A stretch of 64,000 nucleotides of DNA from Phocaeicola salanitronis DSM 18170. Lineage in GTDB: Bacteria > Bacteroidota > Bacteroidia > Bacteroidales > Bacteroidaceae. The stretch spans positions 2,620,001-2,684,000 of the forward strand of contig NC_015164.1 of the NCBI RefSeq assembly GCF_000190575.1, in the 5' to 3' direction. Below the pieces are notes generated by a model that saw nothing but the letters and a program-made list of their open reading frames with translations, was not told the DNA's origin and ran no database searches. The stretch's first letter is position 1; each line of letters starts with the position of its first letter. Shown here piece by piece: positions 37,734 through 46,467 of this stretch. Both the position numbers and the translations under genes were made by a program.

Positions 37734-38156
37734 ATGAAATATGTCTACTACTTTTTTATAATAGCCTCGCTTTTCTCACTCGTTTCATGTAGTGACAATG
37801 AAAGCGAGTATGAACCAATCTATTCGCCTGTAGGAAACACTTATGAAAGTCAAGGCTTGTCCCTTTTCTTCGAAAGTGCTGACTCTGTACAATTTCAATG
37901 TCTGTATCCTTGGGATAAAGATATAAAAGGAAAAGCAGCATATAAACAAAATGGTGCTCTTCTATGTATAGAAAGCCCTTTCGGATATGGTATTCGTCCT
38001 ACTCCCGAAGATTTAACCATTCCCTACTTTTATGAATTTTGGGGAATCGTAAAAGCAGACCGTTTAGAGAATGTTTCCTGTTTTTTCATCGGACCGCATG
38101 AACAGCTTCAATACATGGATTATGACGGAACCTTTTATCTGATAAGAGATAAATAA
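37734..38156 (+). CDS. Small lipoprotein, function unknown
   Basis: A 140-residue protein with a clear lipobox (FSLVSCSDN, cysteine near residue 20) and a short beta-rich domain with many aromatic residues (LYPWDKDIKGKAAYKQNGA; FYEFWGIVKADRLENVSCF). No family is recognised. It starts 11 nt after the large lipoprotein gene, so the two are almost certainly co-expressed, and the pair ends at the inverted repeat at 38199-38269. The small size and position suggest a partner or immunity-like protein, but nothing in the sequence proves it. Confidence 0.65.
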   Translation: MKYVYYFFIIASLFSLVSCSDNESEYEPIYSPVGNTYESQGLSLFFESADSVQFQCLYPWDKDIKGKAAYKQNGALLCIESPFGYGIRPTPEDLTIPYFYEFWGIVKADRLENVSCFFIGPHEQLQYMDYDGTFYLIRDK

Positions 38157-38198
38157 GGAGTTCCAACAATTGTTAGAAGCATTTTAGATACTTCATGA

Positions 38199-38269
38199 AA
38201 ACGCATCTAAATTTGATACCGCAAAAACGTATGTTTTGGAAAGGTATTTTGTAAAATTTAGATGCGTTT
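38199..38269. terminator. Long inverted repeat between convergent units
   Basis: AAACGCATCTAAATTT (38199-38214) and its perfect complement (38254-38269) enclose a 39-nt middle with a second weaker pairing (GATACC with GGTATT). It lies between the plus-strand lipoprotein gene (ends 38156) and the minus-strand cluster (ends 38323), and can stop transcription from both sides. Confidence 0.7.
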
Positions 38270-38322
38270 ACCATTTCGAATATTCCAAACAATATACTGT
38301 CGTTTGTCTTTGTACTTCAATC

Positions 38323-40620
38323 TCAGTACATATACTCCACCTCCGACTTGCGGAAACGCAGCACGCGGGTGTCCTTGGCTGCGCCGCCGTTCTTATGCAA
38401 ATAAAGCGCATCGTTTTTCCCGGGAATAAACCAACCTGTACCTTCCGGCGAGTGTACGCCAAAGAGTATATTGTTGTAATGCCCGTTATGGAAGACACCT
38501 TCGCTGTCGTTCCACTGCGATGCCACGCCATACCACGTAACCGGTTCATGCTCGGGGAAATCGGGGCTCCACATCTCGATGAGAATCAGGCTAGGCAAGG
38601 CTACATTGCCTACCGTCACATCGTTTCTCCGCTTCTGCAGCCGCTTCACCTGGCTGTGCCCTTCCCACGGAGTGCGCAGCGTGTGCGTGCCGTTCCACAT
38701 CACCCATACATAATCGGTTGCGTCAAAGATGCGGTTGAAATCTTCCATCGACGGAAGTTCGTAACCTTCGGGGGCAAGCGCATCGGCAGGCAGGCGGTTG
38801 ATATGCACGGACACCTGGTGATTGTAGCCATCCAATGCCGCCGTACCGTTTTTGTCTATTACCTGCAACCCTGTGCCGCTGTCACCTTGATATGCCCATT
38901 TCCACAAATCAAAAAACGCTTCGGGCGGGCACGCTCCCAAGTACTCGAAAACGGTCTGGCCTGCGCGGCGCGCCGGATCATCGGACGAAAGCACCTGGTC
39001 TTCGAACGAGCGGGAATCACCACGGGCATTGTACTTGCACCACCAGATGCCGTGCATCCACGTCACTGGCAATCCATAGTTGCGGCGAGACACGGTATAT
39101 TCCTCGCGCTGCGAGCCATCGGCACGGTTGCGGATGACCAGCGTAGCCGACTGCCTGCGCCCGTTTGCCGTAACGTCATTCGGCCGCCAGCCTGCCAGCA
39201 CCCGATACGCACCTTCTCCGCTTCTTACAGAAACAGGGTCAAGCTTTATCCACGCATCTTCGCCCGCTTCGTATTCCACCGTCAATTCTTTCTCTGCAGG
39301 CAACGTAAATACACCCAGCTCATTATCTATATAACGGTCGAAATCGAAGGCATACGTCCCGACGGCATACTGTAATTTTCCCGAAAGCCGGCTGGGGTTC
39401 CCGGCAAGCCTCAGCGTGATTACATCTTCAGGATACACGTACTGCATTCCTTTACGGCGAAAGCGAAGAGCGGTTTCGACAGGTGGCTGTCCGGGAGGGA
39501 AAAGCGGCTTGCGGATACGGAACCGCTGTCTGCCCTCAAACAGCCCCTGACCGGCAAGCGGCTCCACTTCCAACGATGCCGAAGCATCTACCGGGAGCAA
39601 TTCCAATTCATCGTCACACGCTACTGCCAGTACCATTTCTACAGGTCCGTATGGCAGATTCACGCCATCTTTCCCTGCGGTCACTTCGGCTCCGGCAGGC
39701 AATTCTGACGCCGCGGCATCTACTTGCGGAGGGGCAGTCAGGTCGGGATATGCTGCCGTACTATCTCCCTCTCCCCAAGCTTCCACCGTCAGTTGTGCAT
39801 CAACCTGCAGAACGTCTTTCCGCAATACGATGGCATATACCGTATTGCGCCGGATATCTGACGGCAACGGCTGTTCGAAAGCATACACCTTGCCATTTAT
39901 TTCTGCTTCCAGACTCACCGACAAATCCGGATTAGCCTGTTCGTACACATACAGTATCCCTAACGAATCGCGTGTCAGGGGCGCATCCGGCGTACTGATG
40001 ATGCAGTCTTCCTTGACTGTCCCTTCGGGCGAACGCACTGCATCCCCCGGAAAAAGATAAGCCTGCCGTGCCACTTGTTTCACCGCAAAACGCTTCACCG
40101 ATACCGTCCCTTCCGGTACTTCTATCCGGAAATCGAAACGGGCTACTCCACGCGTTAAAGCCAACGGTATTGAAACAGCCTTTCCCATCTTGCCTGACAA
40201 GTCTGCTTTTCCGGTAAAATAATTCGATACCTGGTGCTGGTCAGCTGTCAGTACAGTTTGCAACCAATCTGTTTCTTTTGTCGTTCCTTCTTCACACACA
40301 GGTTCTTCATTTGCTATTACATAAAGTGTACCCGAAAGCCGATCGAGCGGCAGACGATAATCATCTCCCCCGACCGATAACGGCTCATACACTTTCTGCA
40401 AAACGCCTTCTTCGAAACGGTATGCCCTAAGCGATGTTATCTCGTCTTCTCCTGGAAGCGGAGACGGCTTTCCAGCTACCTGAAACGAAGCTCTGCTGAT
40501 ACATAGTTCCGCTGTCCCGGAGGAAACAGTTTCCTCCTGTTCCCATCTGTCGGAACAGGAAGAGATAAACAGCAGGCTACAGAGCAAACCGATTATATAC
40601 AACCTTGTTTTCATAAACAT
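38323..40620 (-). CDS. FimB/Mfa2-like lipoprotein with C-terminal FISUMP-like region
   Basis: A 765-residue lipoprotein (FISSCSDRW, cysteine near residue 22). Residues about 35-280 resemble the FimB/Mfa2 fimbrial anchor domain (LSGTLYVIANEE, GVARFDFRIEV, VYLFP-type strand, LYVYEQANPDLSVSLEA). The C-terminal third (about 500-765) contains RRNYGLPVTWMHGIWWCKYN and LAPEGYELPSMEDFNRIF, the latter like FISUMP/formylglycine-generating-type domains. It is clearly paralogous over its whole length to the 739-residue protein encoded at 41751-43970. It is the last gene of a four-gene minus-strand cluster and probably ends up on the cell surface, possibly in a pilus tip. A start at 40614 is equally possible. 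Confidence 0.78.
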   Translation of the reverse strand: MFMKTRLYIIGLLCSLLFISSCSDRWEQEETVSSGTAELCISRASFQVAGKPSPLPGEDEITSLRAYRFEEGVLQKVYEPLSVGGDDYRLPLDRLSGTLYVIANEEPVCEEGTTKETDWLQTVLTADQHQVSNYFTGKADLSGKMGKAVSIPLALTRGVARFDFRIEVPEGTVSVKRFAVKQVARQAYLFPGDAVRSPEGTVKEDCIISTPDAPLTRDSLGILYVYEQANPDLSVSLEAEINGKVYAFEQPLPSDIRRNTVYAIVLRKDVLQVDAQLTVEAWGEGDSTAAYPDLTAPPQVDAAASELPAGAEVTAGKDGVNLPYGPVEMVLAVACDDELELLPVDASASLEVEPLAGQGLFEGRQRFRIRKPLFPPGQPPVETALRFRRKGMQYVYPEDVITLRLAGNPSRLSGKLQYAVGTYAFDFDRYIDNELGVFTLPAEKELTVEYEAGEDAWIKLDPVSVRSGEGAYRVLAGWRPNDVTANGRRQSATLVIRNRADGSQREEYTVSRRNYGLPVTWMHGIWWCKYNARGDSRSFEDQVLSSDDPARRAGQTVFEYLGACPPEAFFDLWKWAYQGDSGTGLQVIDKNGTAALDGYNHQVSVHINRLPADALAPEGYELPSMEDFNRIFDATDYVWVMWNGTHTLRTPWEGHSQVKRLQKRRNDVTVGNVALPSLILIEMWSPDFPEHEPVTWYGVASQWNDSEGVFHNGHYNNILFGVHSPEGTGWFIPGKNDALYLHKNGGAAKDTRVLRFRKSEVEYMY

Positions 40621-40631
40621 GCCTTAAACGT

Positions 40632-41534
40632 TTAAGAAGCATGTTTCGCTTCCAGTTCCGTATCATTGCCTGGCTCCCATTCATCGAAGCTCACATTCAG
40701 ATTCACACTGATATAATCTTTACGCACGATAATCTTATTGACTGTATTGCGTATCACAGGTTCCGATAAAACCTTGGTCAGTGTCTTCCGCTCGCCGTCA
40801 ATCACTGCGGTAACACTTACCTCCAGCCCTTCATTTGCCTGCTCGTACACGTACAACACACCAGGAGTATTTGCCGTAAGCGGCCGGGAGAATACGACCG
40901 TTGTATCCTTGCGCTCTACTCCTGTGGGCGAATGGGCATCCGGATTGGCAAACAGATAAACCGAACGTGCCACATTCTTCAATGTCAGACTTTCGACAGA
41001 TGCCGTATCTGCCGTTTGCAGGTCAATGTCAAAGCGTGCCATTCCTCGTTTCATCGACAAGGGAAGCTCGGTCTGCGACTTGTCAAAGCTATCCAGACTC
41101 AAACTGCCGCTAAAGAAGTGCACTTCCTTCCCTTCCTTCAAGTTCAGCACGGTCTGTTTCCATTCGTCTTCGGTGATGCGCCGGTCGTGCAATGCGTTCA
41201 AATCAATCATTCCTTCGGTATTGGCAATCACATACAGCGCCCCTTCATAATCGGTCAACTGTAAATTGAAAGCGGAACCATCGAAAGCCAAGTCGTCATA
41301 CACCTTAACCAATGTTCCTCCGATAAACTGACAAGCCTGTATATGCTCTACCTTGTCTTCACCGTCTACAGTGTCAGCCAGCTGGTCATAACCTGCTACT
41401 CTGGCTTTGACAACCGGCTTTACAGCCGTTTCTTCATTACCGGGATGCTCAGAATCGGCACAAGCCATTGTTCCGAACATACCAAACAATAAACTTCCCA
41501 TCCATACTGTTTTCGCGTTTGTCATTTTTCTCAT
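40632..41534 (-). CDS. FimB/Mfa2-like lipoprotein, short form
   Basis: A 300-residue lipoprotein (MACADSEH, cysteine near residue 25) holding only the FimB/Mfa2-like domain: YEGALYVIANTEGMID near 95, GMARFDIDLQTAD near 160, SVYLFANPDAHSPTG near 190 and LYVYEQANEGLEVSVTAV near 225. It aligns with the N-terminal parts of both larger neighbours but lacks their C-terminal region. In known systems such proteins anchor or terminate the fimbrial shaft. It lies 11 nt upstream of the 765-residue gene; a 187-bp foldback element separates it from the gene before it. Confidence 0.78.
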   Translation of the reverse strand: MRKMTNAKTVWMGSLLFGMFGTMACADSEHPGNEETAVKPVVKARVAGYDQLADTVDGEDKVEHIQACQFIGGTLVKVYDDLAFDGSAFNLQLTDYEGALYVIANTEGMIDLNALHDRRITEDEWKQTVLNLKEGKEVHFFSGSLSLDSFDKSQTELPLSMKRGMARFDIDLQTADTASVESLTLKNVARSVYLFANPDAHSPTGVERKDTTVVFSRPLTANTPGVLYVYEQANEGLEVSVTAVIDGERKTLTKVLSEPVIRNTVNKIIVRKDYISVNLNVSFDEWEPGNDTELEAKHAS

Positions 41535-41549
41535 ACACTTTTTGTTTTT

Positions 41550-41736
41550 GATAAGAGCCTGTCGTTTAAATTTTGCTCAGGTTAATTTTGCGAATTGTTT
41601 TCGAGGATGTTTTTCTGATTTTATGAGGAGGATAGCGGGCTATCTGACGAATAAAATCGGGAAAACAGACCGGAAACAAACGCAAAAGAACCTGATAGAA
41701 TATTGCTTTATTGGAAAATTTAAACAGGCTCTTATC
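41550..41736. mobile_element. 187-bp foldback element (MITE-like)
   Basis: Terminal inverted repeats GATAAGAGCCTGT...TTTAAATTTT (from 41550) and AAAATTTAAACAGGCTCTTATC (ending 41736) differ by a 3-nt insertion. The interior is itself an imperfect palindrome (GATTTTAT with ATAAAATC, GGATAGC with CTATC at the centre), so the whole element can fold into one hairpin. No ORF is inside. It lies between two genes of the fimbria-like cluster. A related end fragment (TTGGAAAATTCAAAAGGCTCT) occurs near 51494-51514. Confidence 0.75.
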
Positions 41737-41750
41737 ATTTGTTCAACAAT

Positions 41751-43970
41751 TTATTCATATATATATTCCACCGGTTTCTTTATGCAACGTATCGTACGTG
41801 TTTTTGTATTGTTCTGCGGCACATACTTCAACCAGTTCTCACCCGGTTTTTCTGTATGCGCATATCCTTCCATTACCCACGTGTTCGAAGAATGCCCATG
41901 CGTGGCAAGCAACAACGACATCCGGGCAATGTTTCCAGGAGTGGTGTTCCATTGATGTCCCAACCCACAAAGTACCCAGCGGGCACCTTCGTACTGAAAC
42001 TCATAAAAAGCAATTACTCCATACAGATGTCCTTCGAACGATACTTCCCGTTCGGTTATCGTGACCGTCAGCTCCTGCCCTGCCGCATTCCGGTACGTAT
42101 GCGTTCCCTGTCCGCCCAAATTGAAATCCGTATTCCGGGTAAAAAAGGCATAATCATCGTAATCAGGTATCTGATATCCTTCAGGAGCCATTTCTTCGGA
42201 AGATAACAGACCGAAATTTTCGGCAGAGTTTCGCATACCTTCATAATAAAAAGCCGTTTCGTTGTGCTTCAACGGATATCCGTCGGGATAACCTGCCTGA
42301 TACTGATATCCCAGCAAATGCAACAATTCATTTTCGTCGCACGTGCTCAAATAAGTTGCCAAGTCTATTTCCTTTGCCGGATCTGTACCGACCAATATCT
42401 GGTCGCTGAATGTTTTCACATTTCCGCGCAAATTGTATTTAGACCACCACGTCCCGTTGATGTTCACCACCGGAAGCCCCCAGTTTCGCCGGCGTATCAC
42501 ATATACTTCCCGGTTCTTTCCATCTGCATCAGATATGACCAACCTGCCTTCCTGCACACGTCCGTCCGCCTGAGGGTCGTTCGGTTTCCATCCGCCTACG
42601 ATGCGGTAAGTTTCTCCATCAGGCGCCAGCTTTATCCAACGGGAAGTGCCAGAATCAAACTCCATACCGACTATCTTGCCGGCAGGAAGAGTCAAACGCC
42701 CCAATTCACCCTCAACATAACGGTCGAAATCGCATATTCCCTGCTCGTTCAGCTTGATTTGTCCTTCCAGTCGGATGGGACTGGGTTCGACCACCAAAAC
42801 GATTCTGCCCGCATACACGTTTTGCCGATATACCTCCAAGTATATATATTCCTCTTCTGTTCCGGGCATCCGCATACTGGTCGAAACAGATATGTCGGCT
42901 ATTGGTTGCAGCCCCCTGCCTGCCACCCGTTGTACAACAACCCCGTCTACCTGCCCTTCTATTTCTACATCCGCCCCGGATTCTCCCAGCAATACCAGAT
43001 GTGAATCGGAACGTGTATAAGGGATGAATACCGTATCTTTCGAAAGGTTGACACGGACACCTTCCGACAAGCGGGAAGCATCCACATCGACCAGCCCATT
43101 CAATTGAAGACCGGACTCTGTCTCACCACCAGCTTGCCAATTGTCTTCGGTCACCGATACCGACAGGTTTCCCCCTCTTCCATAAACCGAGAGTGTATAA
43201 ACCACATTGCGCCGGATTGCGGCAGGCAAAGAAGTTTCCAACCGATGCTGCGCTCCATCAAACGAAGCCAGTATTTCCACCTGCAACTTGTTATTTGTCT
43301 GTTCGGGCAAATAAAACAAGCATTCACTACCATTCTCAAAAGCTACATATTCTTTCCGAAAATCATACGTAGAGGCACCATCTGGTGTTTCTACCGATTC
43401 CTGACCATTCAAATAACCTTGCCGGTAAATATGGGAAACCGTAACACGGTGTACCTTTACTCCTTTATCAAAAGAAGAAAGGTCTATCCGCGACACGCTA
43501 CGCCTCAGCGATACTTCGCTTTTCCCCGACGAAATCCCGTTCGGGTCCATCCATCCGCTCATTGCCAGACCACCTTCTTCGGATGCCAATTCATCTTTAT
43601 CGGCACTTAGTTTCAGAAACTCCGATTTGGTTGTTACATCAGGCAACACCTCCTGCAAATTCCTTACCTTTCCGGCATTGGCAAGCAGGCAGATTTCTCC
43701 TTCCGCCCTTTGGGGATGAAAGATATAGCTGCCGTCTTCTCCCGCACGGAATGAAGTAATGATTTCTTTCAGCACCTCCCCTTCAAACCGATATCCTTGT
43801 ATCGTCAGGATACGTGCATCCTGCTCTATCCCATTCCCTTCCAAATCATCCACCGACACACGGGCAATGATTTCTCCTTCCGACACCGAAGGGACCGACA
43901 TCGTTTCCCGGGTACATCCTGCAAGCAACAGGCCTCCCAATGCATATAAAATGATTCTCTTTTTCTTCAT
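41751..43970 (-). CDS. FimB/Mfa2-like lipoprotein with C-terminal FISUMP-like region (paralogue)
   Basis: A 739-residue lipoprotein (LLLAGCTRE, cysteine near residue 19). The N-terminal 280 residues match the FimB/Mfa2 pattern (AEGEICLLANAGKV, SVSRIDLSSFDKG, FYLPEQTNNKLQVEI). The C-terminal half contains RRNWGLPVVNINGTWWSKYN near 480 and MAPEGYQIPDYDDYAFF near 590, mirroring the 765-residue protein at 38323-40620, so the two arose by duplication. The C-terminus (PVEYIYE) also matches (SEVEYMY). It follows the metzincin gene by 25 nt and is likely in the same transcript. Confidence 0.78.
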   Translation of the reverse strand: MKKKRIILYALGGLLLAGCTRETMSVPSVSEGEIIARVSVDDLEGNGIEQDARILTIQGYRFEGEVLKEIITSFRAGEDGSYIFHPQRAEGEICLLANAGKVRNLQEVLPDVTTKSEFLKLSADKDELASEEGGLAMSGWMDPNGISSGKSEVSLRRSVSRIDLSSFDKGVKVHRVTVSHIYRQGYLNGQESVETPDGASTYDFRKEYVAFENGSECLFYLPEQTNNKLQVEILASFDGAQHRLETSLPAAIRRNVVYTLSVYGRGGNLSVSVTEDNWQAGGETESGLQLNGLVDVDASRLSEGVRVNLSKDTVFIPYTRSDSHLVLLGESGADVEIEGQVDGVVVQRVAGRGLQPIADISVSTSMRMPGTEEEYIYLEVYRQNVYAGRIVLVVEPSPIRLEGQIKLNEQGICDFDRYVEGELGRLTLPAGKIVGMEFDSGTSRWIKLAPDGETYRIVGGWKPNDPQADGRVQEGRLVISDADGKNREVYVIRRRNWGLPVVNINGTWWSKYNLRGNVKTFSDQILVGTDPAKEIDLATYLSTCDENELLHLLGYQYQAGYPDGYPLKHNETAFYYEGMRNSAENFGLLSSEEMAPEGYQIPDYDDYAFFTRNTDFNLGGQGTHTYRNAAGQELTVTITEREVSFEGHLYGVIAFYEFQYEGARWVLCGLGHQWNTTPGNIARMSLLLATHGHSSNTWVMEGYAHTEKPGENWLKYVPQNNTKTRTIRCIKKPVEYIYE

Positions 43971-43995
43971 AACTCCTTACATTTTAAACTTCTCA

Positions 43996-45858
43996 TTATT
44001 TATAAAGAGCCGGACTCTGTTTGCTTTTCAGATAATCAGGCGAATCAATAGGCATCAAATACAAATGGTCTACATAAAACTGATTCATCAGCTCCTGTGC
44101 CCACGGCCCGTAAGTGAACGCACTATCGTGACTATACCCCATAACGTGCCCCAGTTCGTGAAACATCACCTCGCAGGCATACGTATCGGTATAATGGCTG
44201 AGCCAAGCACCCTGATACGCCCCGAACACATCACCTCCGCCCAGCCCAAGCACTCCATTTCCCGTATAGACCAATCCTACCCGCAATGAACGAGGCTGGC
44301 GCATCTGTTTCAATACGGTTTCAGCACTTACCTTGTCGGTTACTCCTCCATTTCCGTAAAGACGGTCCTCGTTGGCACGCAAGATATCCTCGTGTTCTTG
44401 CATATCAATCATATAGGTGAAATTAAGGAAAAACGCCACCACTTCACGGCAATGCACCGGACGGATTCCCATCCAGTTTCCTGCCGGTCCGCCATTAGGC
44501 TGGTCGGGATCACCTCCATACAGGTTGAAAGTCACCTTCCAACCATGACGGATAGCTTGCAACTTTTCCCAATAAGCATCGCCCGAAATCACTTCGTAAC
44601 TGGCATCAAGGGCAGCCGTCAACGGTTGCGGAGGCACTTTTATCCATTTCCCCGAAACGGTACGATACATACATTCTGAAGTGAAAAGCGGAATCTGACC
44701 GTAAAAATCGGCAAAAGCCGGTACCGTATCAAAGTAAGCCAAGTCAATGTATTCATCGCTCACCGAAGGAAAACGGGCACGCACCAGCACATCACTCAAG
44801 TCACGCGGTGAATAAAAGCGCATGTGCAAACGCCCGTCATCGGTTATCTCTACCTGCAAAGGCTGAGAAGTGTCGAACGAACGCTGGCGGGTATCCGTAT
44901 AGATTTCTTTCCGCTCTTCATCTTGCAAGATTTTCGCGTGCCCGCCTTCTTCATACGCCATTGAAGTTACAAACATCACTCCTGCCTTATCATCGGGATG
45001 TACAACCGGAGTATGCACCCGATAAATACGGTTTGAAACCAACGAATCGACGGTAAAATCATACGTTCGCTCTATCTGATTCTTCCGATAATCGCGTGTC
45101 AATACCGTGACCGCTCCCTGCAGAGGCACTTCACCGGAAGCTGGAGGCAAGCAAAAAGAAGCTACCGAATCCAGCGGCCAGACCACAGGCTGCATATCCG
45201 CTTCGCCCGAAAGCGAACCGTCGCCCGAAAGAGTCGTATAAAAAGACACTGCATCCCATATCACTTCCTTGTGTACGACCGCGGTACGCACGTAAGGATT
45301 GCGAAAAGCGAACGAAAAGTCCACCCTGCCGGCTATCCGCCGTTGCACAATCTGCCCGGGTGCCGAAACAATAATCTCGGCTCCGCCTACACCCGGTTTC
45401 CGGGAAACAGAAAAAGAAGTACGTGAATAGAAATAATCCGCTTCCAGCGGTTTCGACAATTGAGCAGGAAATATCAGCCAAGGCTCGGATACATTATTCA
45501 GTTTGCGGATAGAAACCCCATCTTGTCCGGCATCCCCCCGGATACCCAATACCAGCAAGGTATAATCTCCTTCCTGTAAACCTTCAAGGTGTATTTCTGA
45601 AGCTGCATAATCATAAAATCCTTTCAGGTTGGTCACTACACGCCCTGCCTCGTCCGCTACATAAAAAACAACACGGTCGTATGTCCTGCCCTTGCTTGTA
45701 ACAAGGCGTGACGGAACATCTTCACCTTCATAATCGGCACATTGCAAGACAAAGACTGCCTTGCTTCCCTCCCCTCCTGGAGGTTTCATCCACTCTTCCC
45801 GGCTACAAGCCGCCAGCATCAGACTGCATAAGAACGTAATCCAAAAACTTTTTTTCAT
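43996..45858 (-). CDS. Lipoprotein with C-terminal metzincin-type zinc protease site
   Basis: A 620-residue lipoprotein (LMLAACSREEW, cysteine near residue 18). The N-terminal half is beta-rich and similar in style to fimbrillin-like proteins. The C-terminal part (about 420-620) carries MFHELGHVMGYSHDS near residue 564, which fits the metzincin consensus HExxHxxGxxH; the methionine in YLMPIDSPDY about 30 residues on could be the Met-turn. A surface-anchored protease is therefore likely; the substrate is unknown. It is the first gene of a four-gene minus-strand cluster, which suggests a function in processing or maturing surface fibres, or in attacking host proteins. The ATG at 45858 is chosen over one 12 codons upstream because the signal peptide begins there. 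Confidence 0.82.
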   Translation of the reverse strand: MKKSFWITFLCSLMLAACSREEWMKPPGGEGSKAVFVLQCADYEGEDVPSRLVTSKGRTYDRVVFYVADEAGRVVTNLKGFYDYAASEIHLEGLQEGDYTLLVLGIRGDAGQDGVSIRKLNNVSEPWLIFPAQLSKPLEADYFYSRTSFSVSRKPGVGGAEIIVSAPGQIVQRRIAGRVDFSFAFRNPYVRTAVVHKEVIWDAVSFYTTLSGDGSLSGEADMQPVVWPLDSVASFCLPPASGEVPLQGAVTVLTRDYRKNQIERTYDFTVDSLVSNRIYRVHTPVVHPDDKAGVMFVTSMAYEEGGHAKILQDEERKEIYTDTRQRSFDTSQPLQVEITDDGRLHMRFYSPRDLSDVLVRARFPSVSDEYIDLAYFDTVPAFADFYGQIPLFTSECMYRTVSGKWIKVPPQPLTAALDASYEVISGDAYWEKLQAIRHGWKVTFNLYGGDPDQPNGGPAGNWMGIRPVHCREVVAFFLNFTYMIDMQEHEDILRANEDRLYGNGGVTDKVSAETVLKQMRQPRSLRVGLVYTGNGVLGLGGGDVFGAYQGAWLSHYTDTYACEVMFHELGHVMGYSHDSAFTYGPWAQELMNQFYVDHLYLMPIDSPDYLKSKQSPALYK

Positions 45859-46287
45859 CTTGTCAGTTGGTTGATTAAATAAATAGTCAATCAATTACAA
45901 ACGGCCGGAACTCTTTTCCGGCACCAGCAATACAACAACCGATAACCGCTTTTTGTTCAGACGGGACAAAGATGATGATGCAACGAATGTCTAATCTATA
46001 TTGAAGCCAGGGTACATCAGCCAATCCAGCTATCTGCATTGGCTGATGAAACTATATGCCAATGCAGATGCGAATAGCTGGCATTCCGTTTCCATTTACC
46101 TTCCTTTTACGTTCTTGATATCAAAACCGTATGTTTTTGATATGGAAACCGTATGTTCTCCAATTGGAAACCGTACGGTTTTGATATGGAAAACATAAAA
46201 AGGAGATAGTTAAAAAGGAAATAGAAGGAAAACTGAATGGAAAAGAAACCTATCTCTCAAATAAAACCGGACGAAGCATACAGACAT
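45859..46287. promoter_or_regulatory. Upstream region of the metzincin cluster with two large inverted repeats
   Basis: No gene is visible. A compound palindrome lies at 46018-46082: CCAGCTAT and GCATTGGC on the left pair with GCCAATGC and ATAGCTGG on the right. A second inverted repeat has perfect 14-nt arms, ATATCAAAACCGTA at 46118-46131 and TACGGTTTTGATAT at 46174-46187, with further copies of AAACCGTA inside. These could be operators or structured RNA upstream of the minus-strand cluster. No strong promoter was found; the best -7 candidate is CATCTTTG on the minus strand near 45970. Confidence 0.5.
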
Positions 46288-46350
46288 AAAAAAAGGAGTA
46301 CCGCTGTACTCCAACCTTTGTTAACCTTAAATCTAATACTATGAAAAACA
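46288..46350 (-). ncRNA. Putative small RNA, copy 2
   Basis: The minus strand carries the same transcript as 9104-9165: GTGTTTTTCATAG at the 5' side, the GGAGTAC/GTACTCC terminator hairpin (46295-46312) and a T-tract to 46288. The predicted start is about 46350. The extended similarity, including the upstream promoter and a GTTATAAAACA element, runs to about 46459, which is 9 nt after the nadA stop codon. Confidence 0.7.
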
Positions 46351-46355
46351 CGATG

Positions 46356-46385
46356 CAAAGATACGGGTTTCTCTGAATATAGCAA
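46356..46385 (-). promoter_or_regulatory. Promoter of small RNA copy 2
   Basis: On the minus strand TTG (complement of 46383-46385), exactly 19 nt, then TATCTTTG (complement of 46356-46363). The spacer sequence differs from copy 1 while both boxes are kept, which argues that the promoter is under selection. Confidence 0.78.
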
Positions 46386-46467
46386 GTATATAGACTTAAA
46401 ATCTTATGTTTTATAACACGTTTTAAGAATCTAACCTTCTTATTAAAAAGGCTTTAACAAAAATGTA

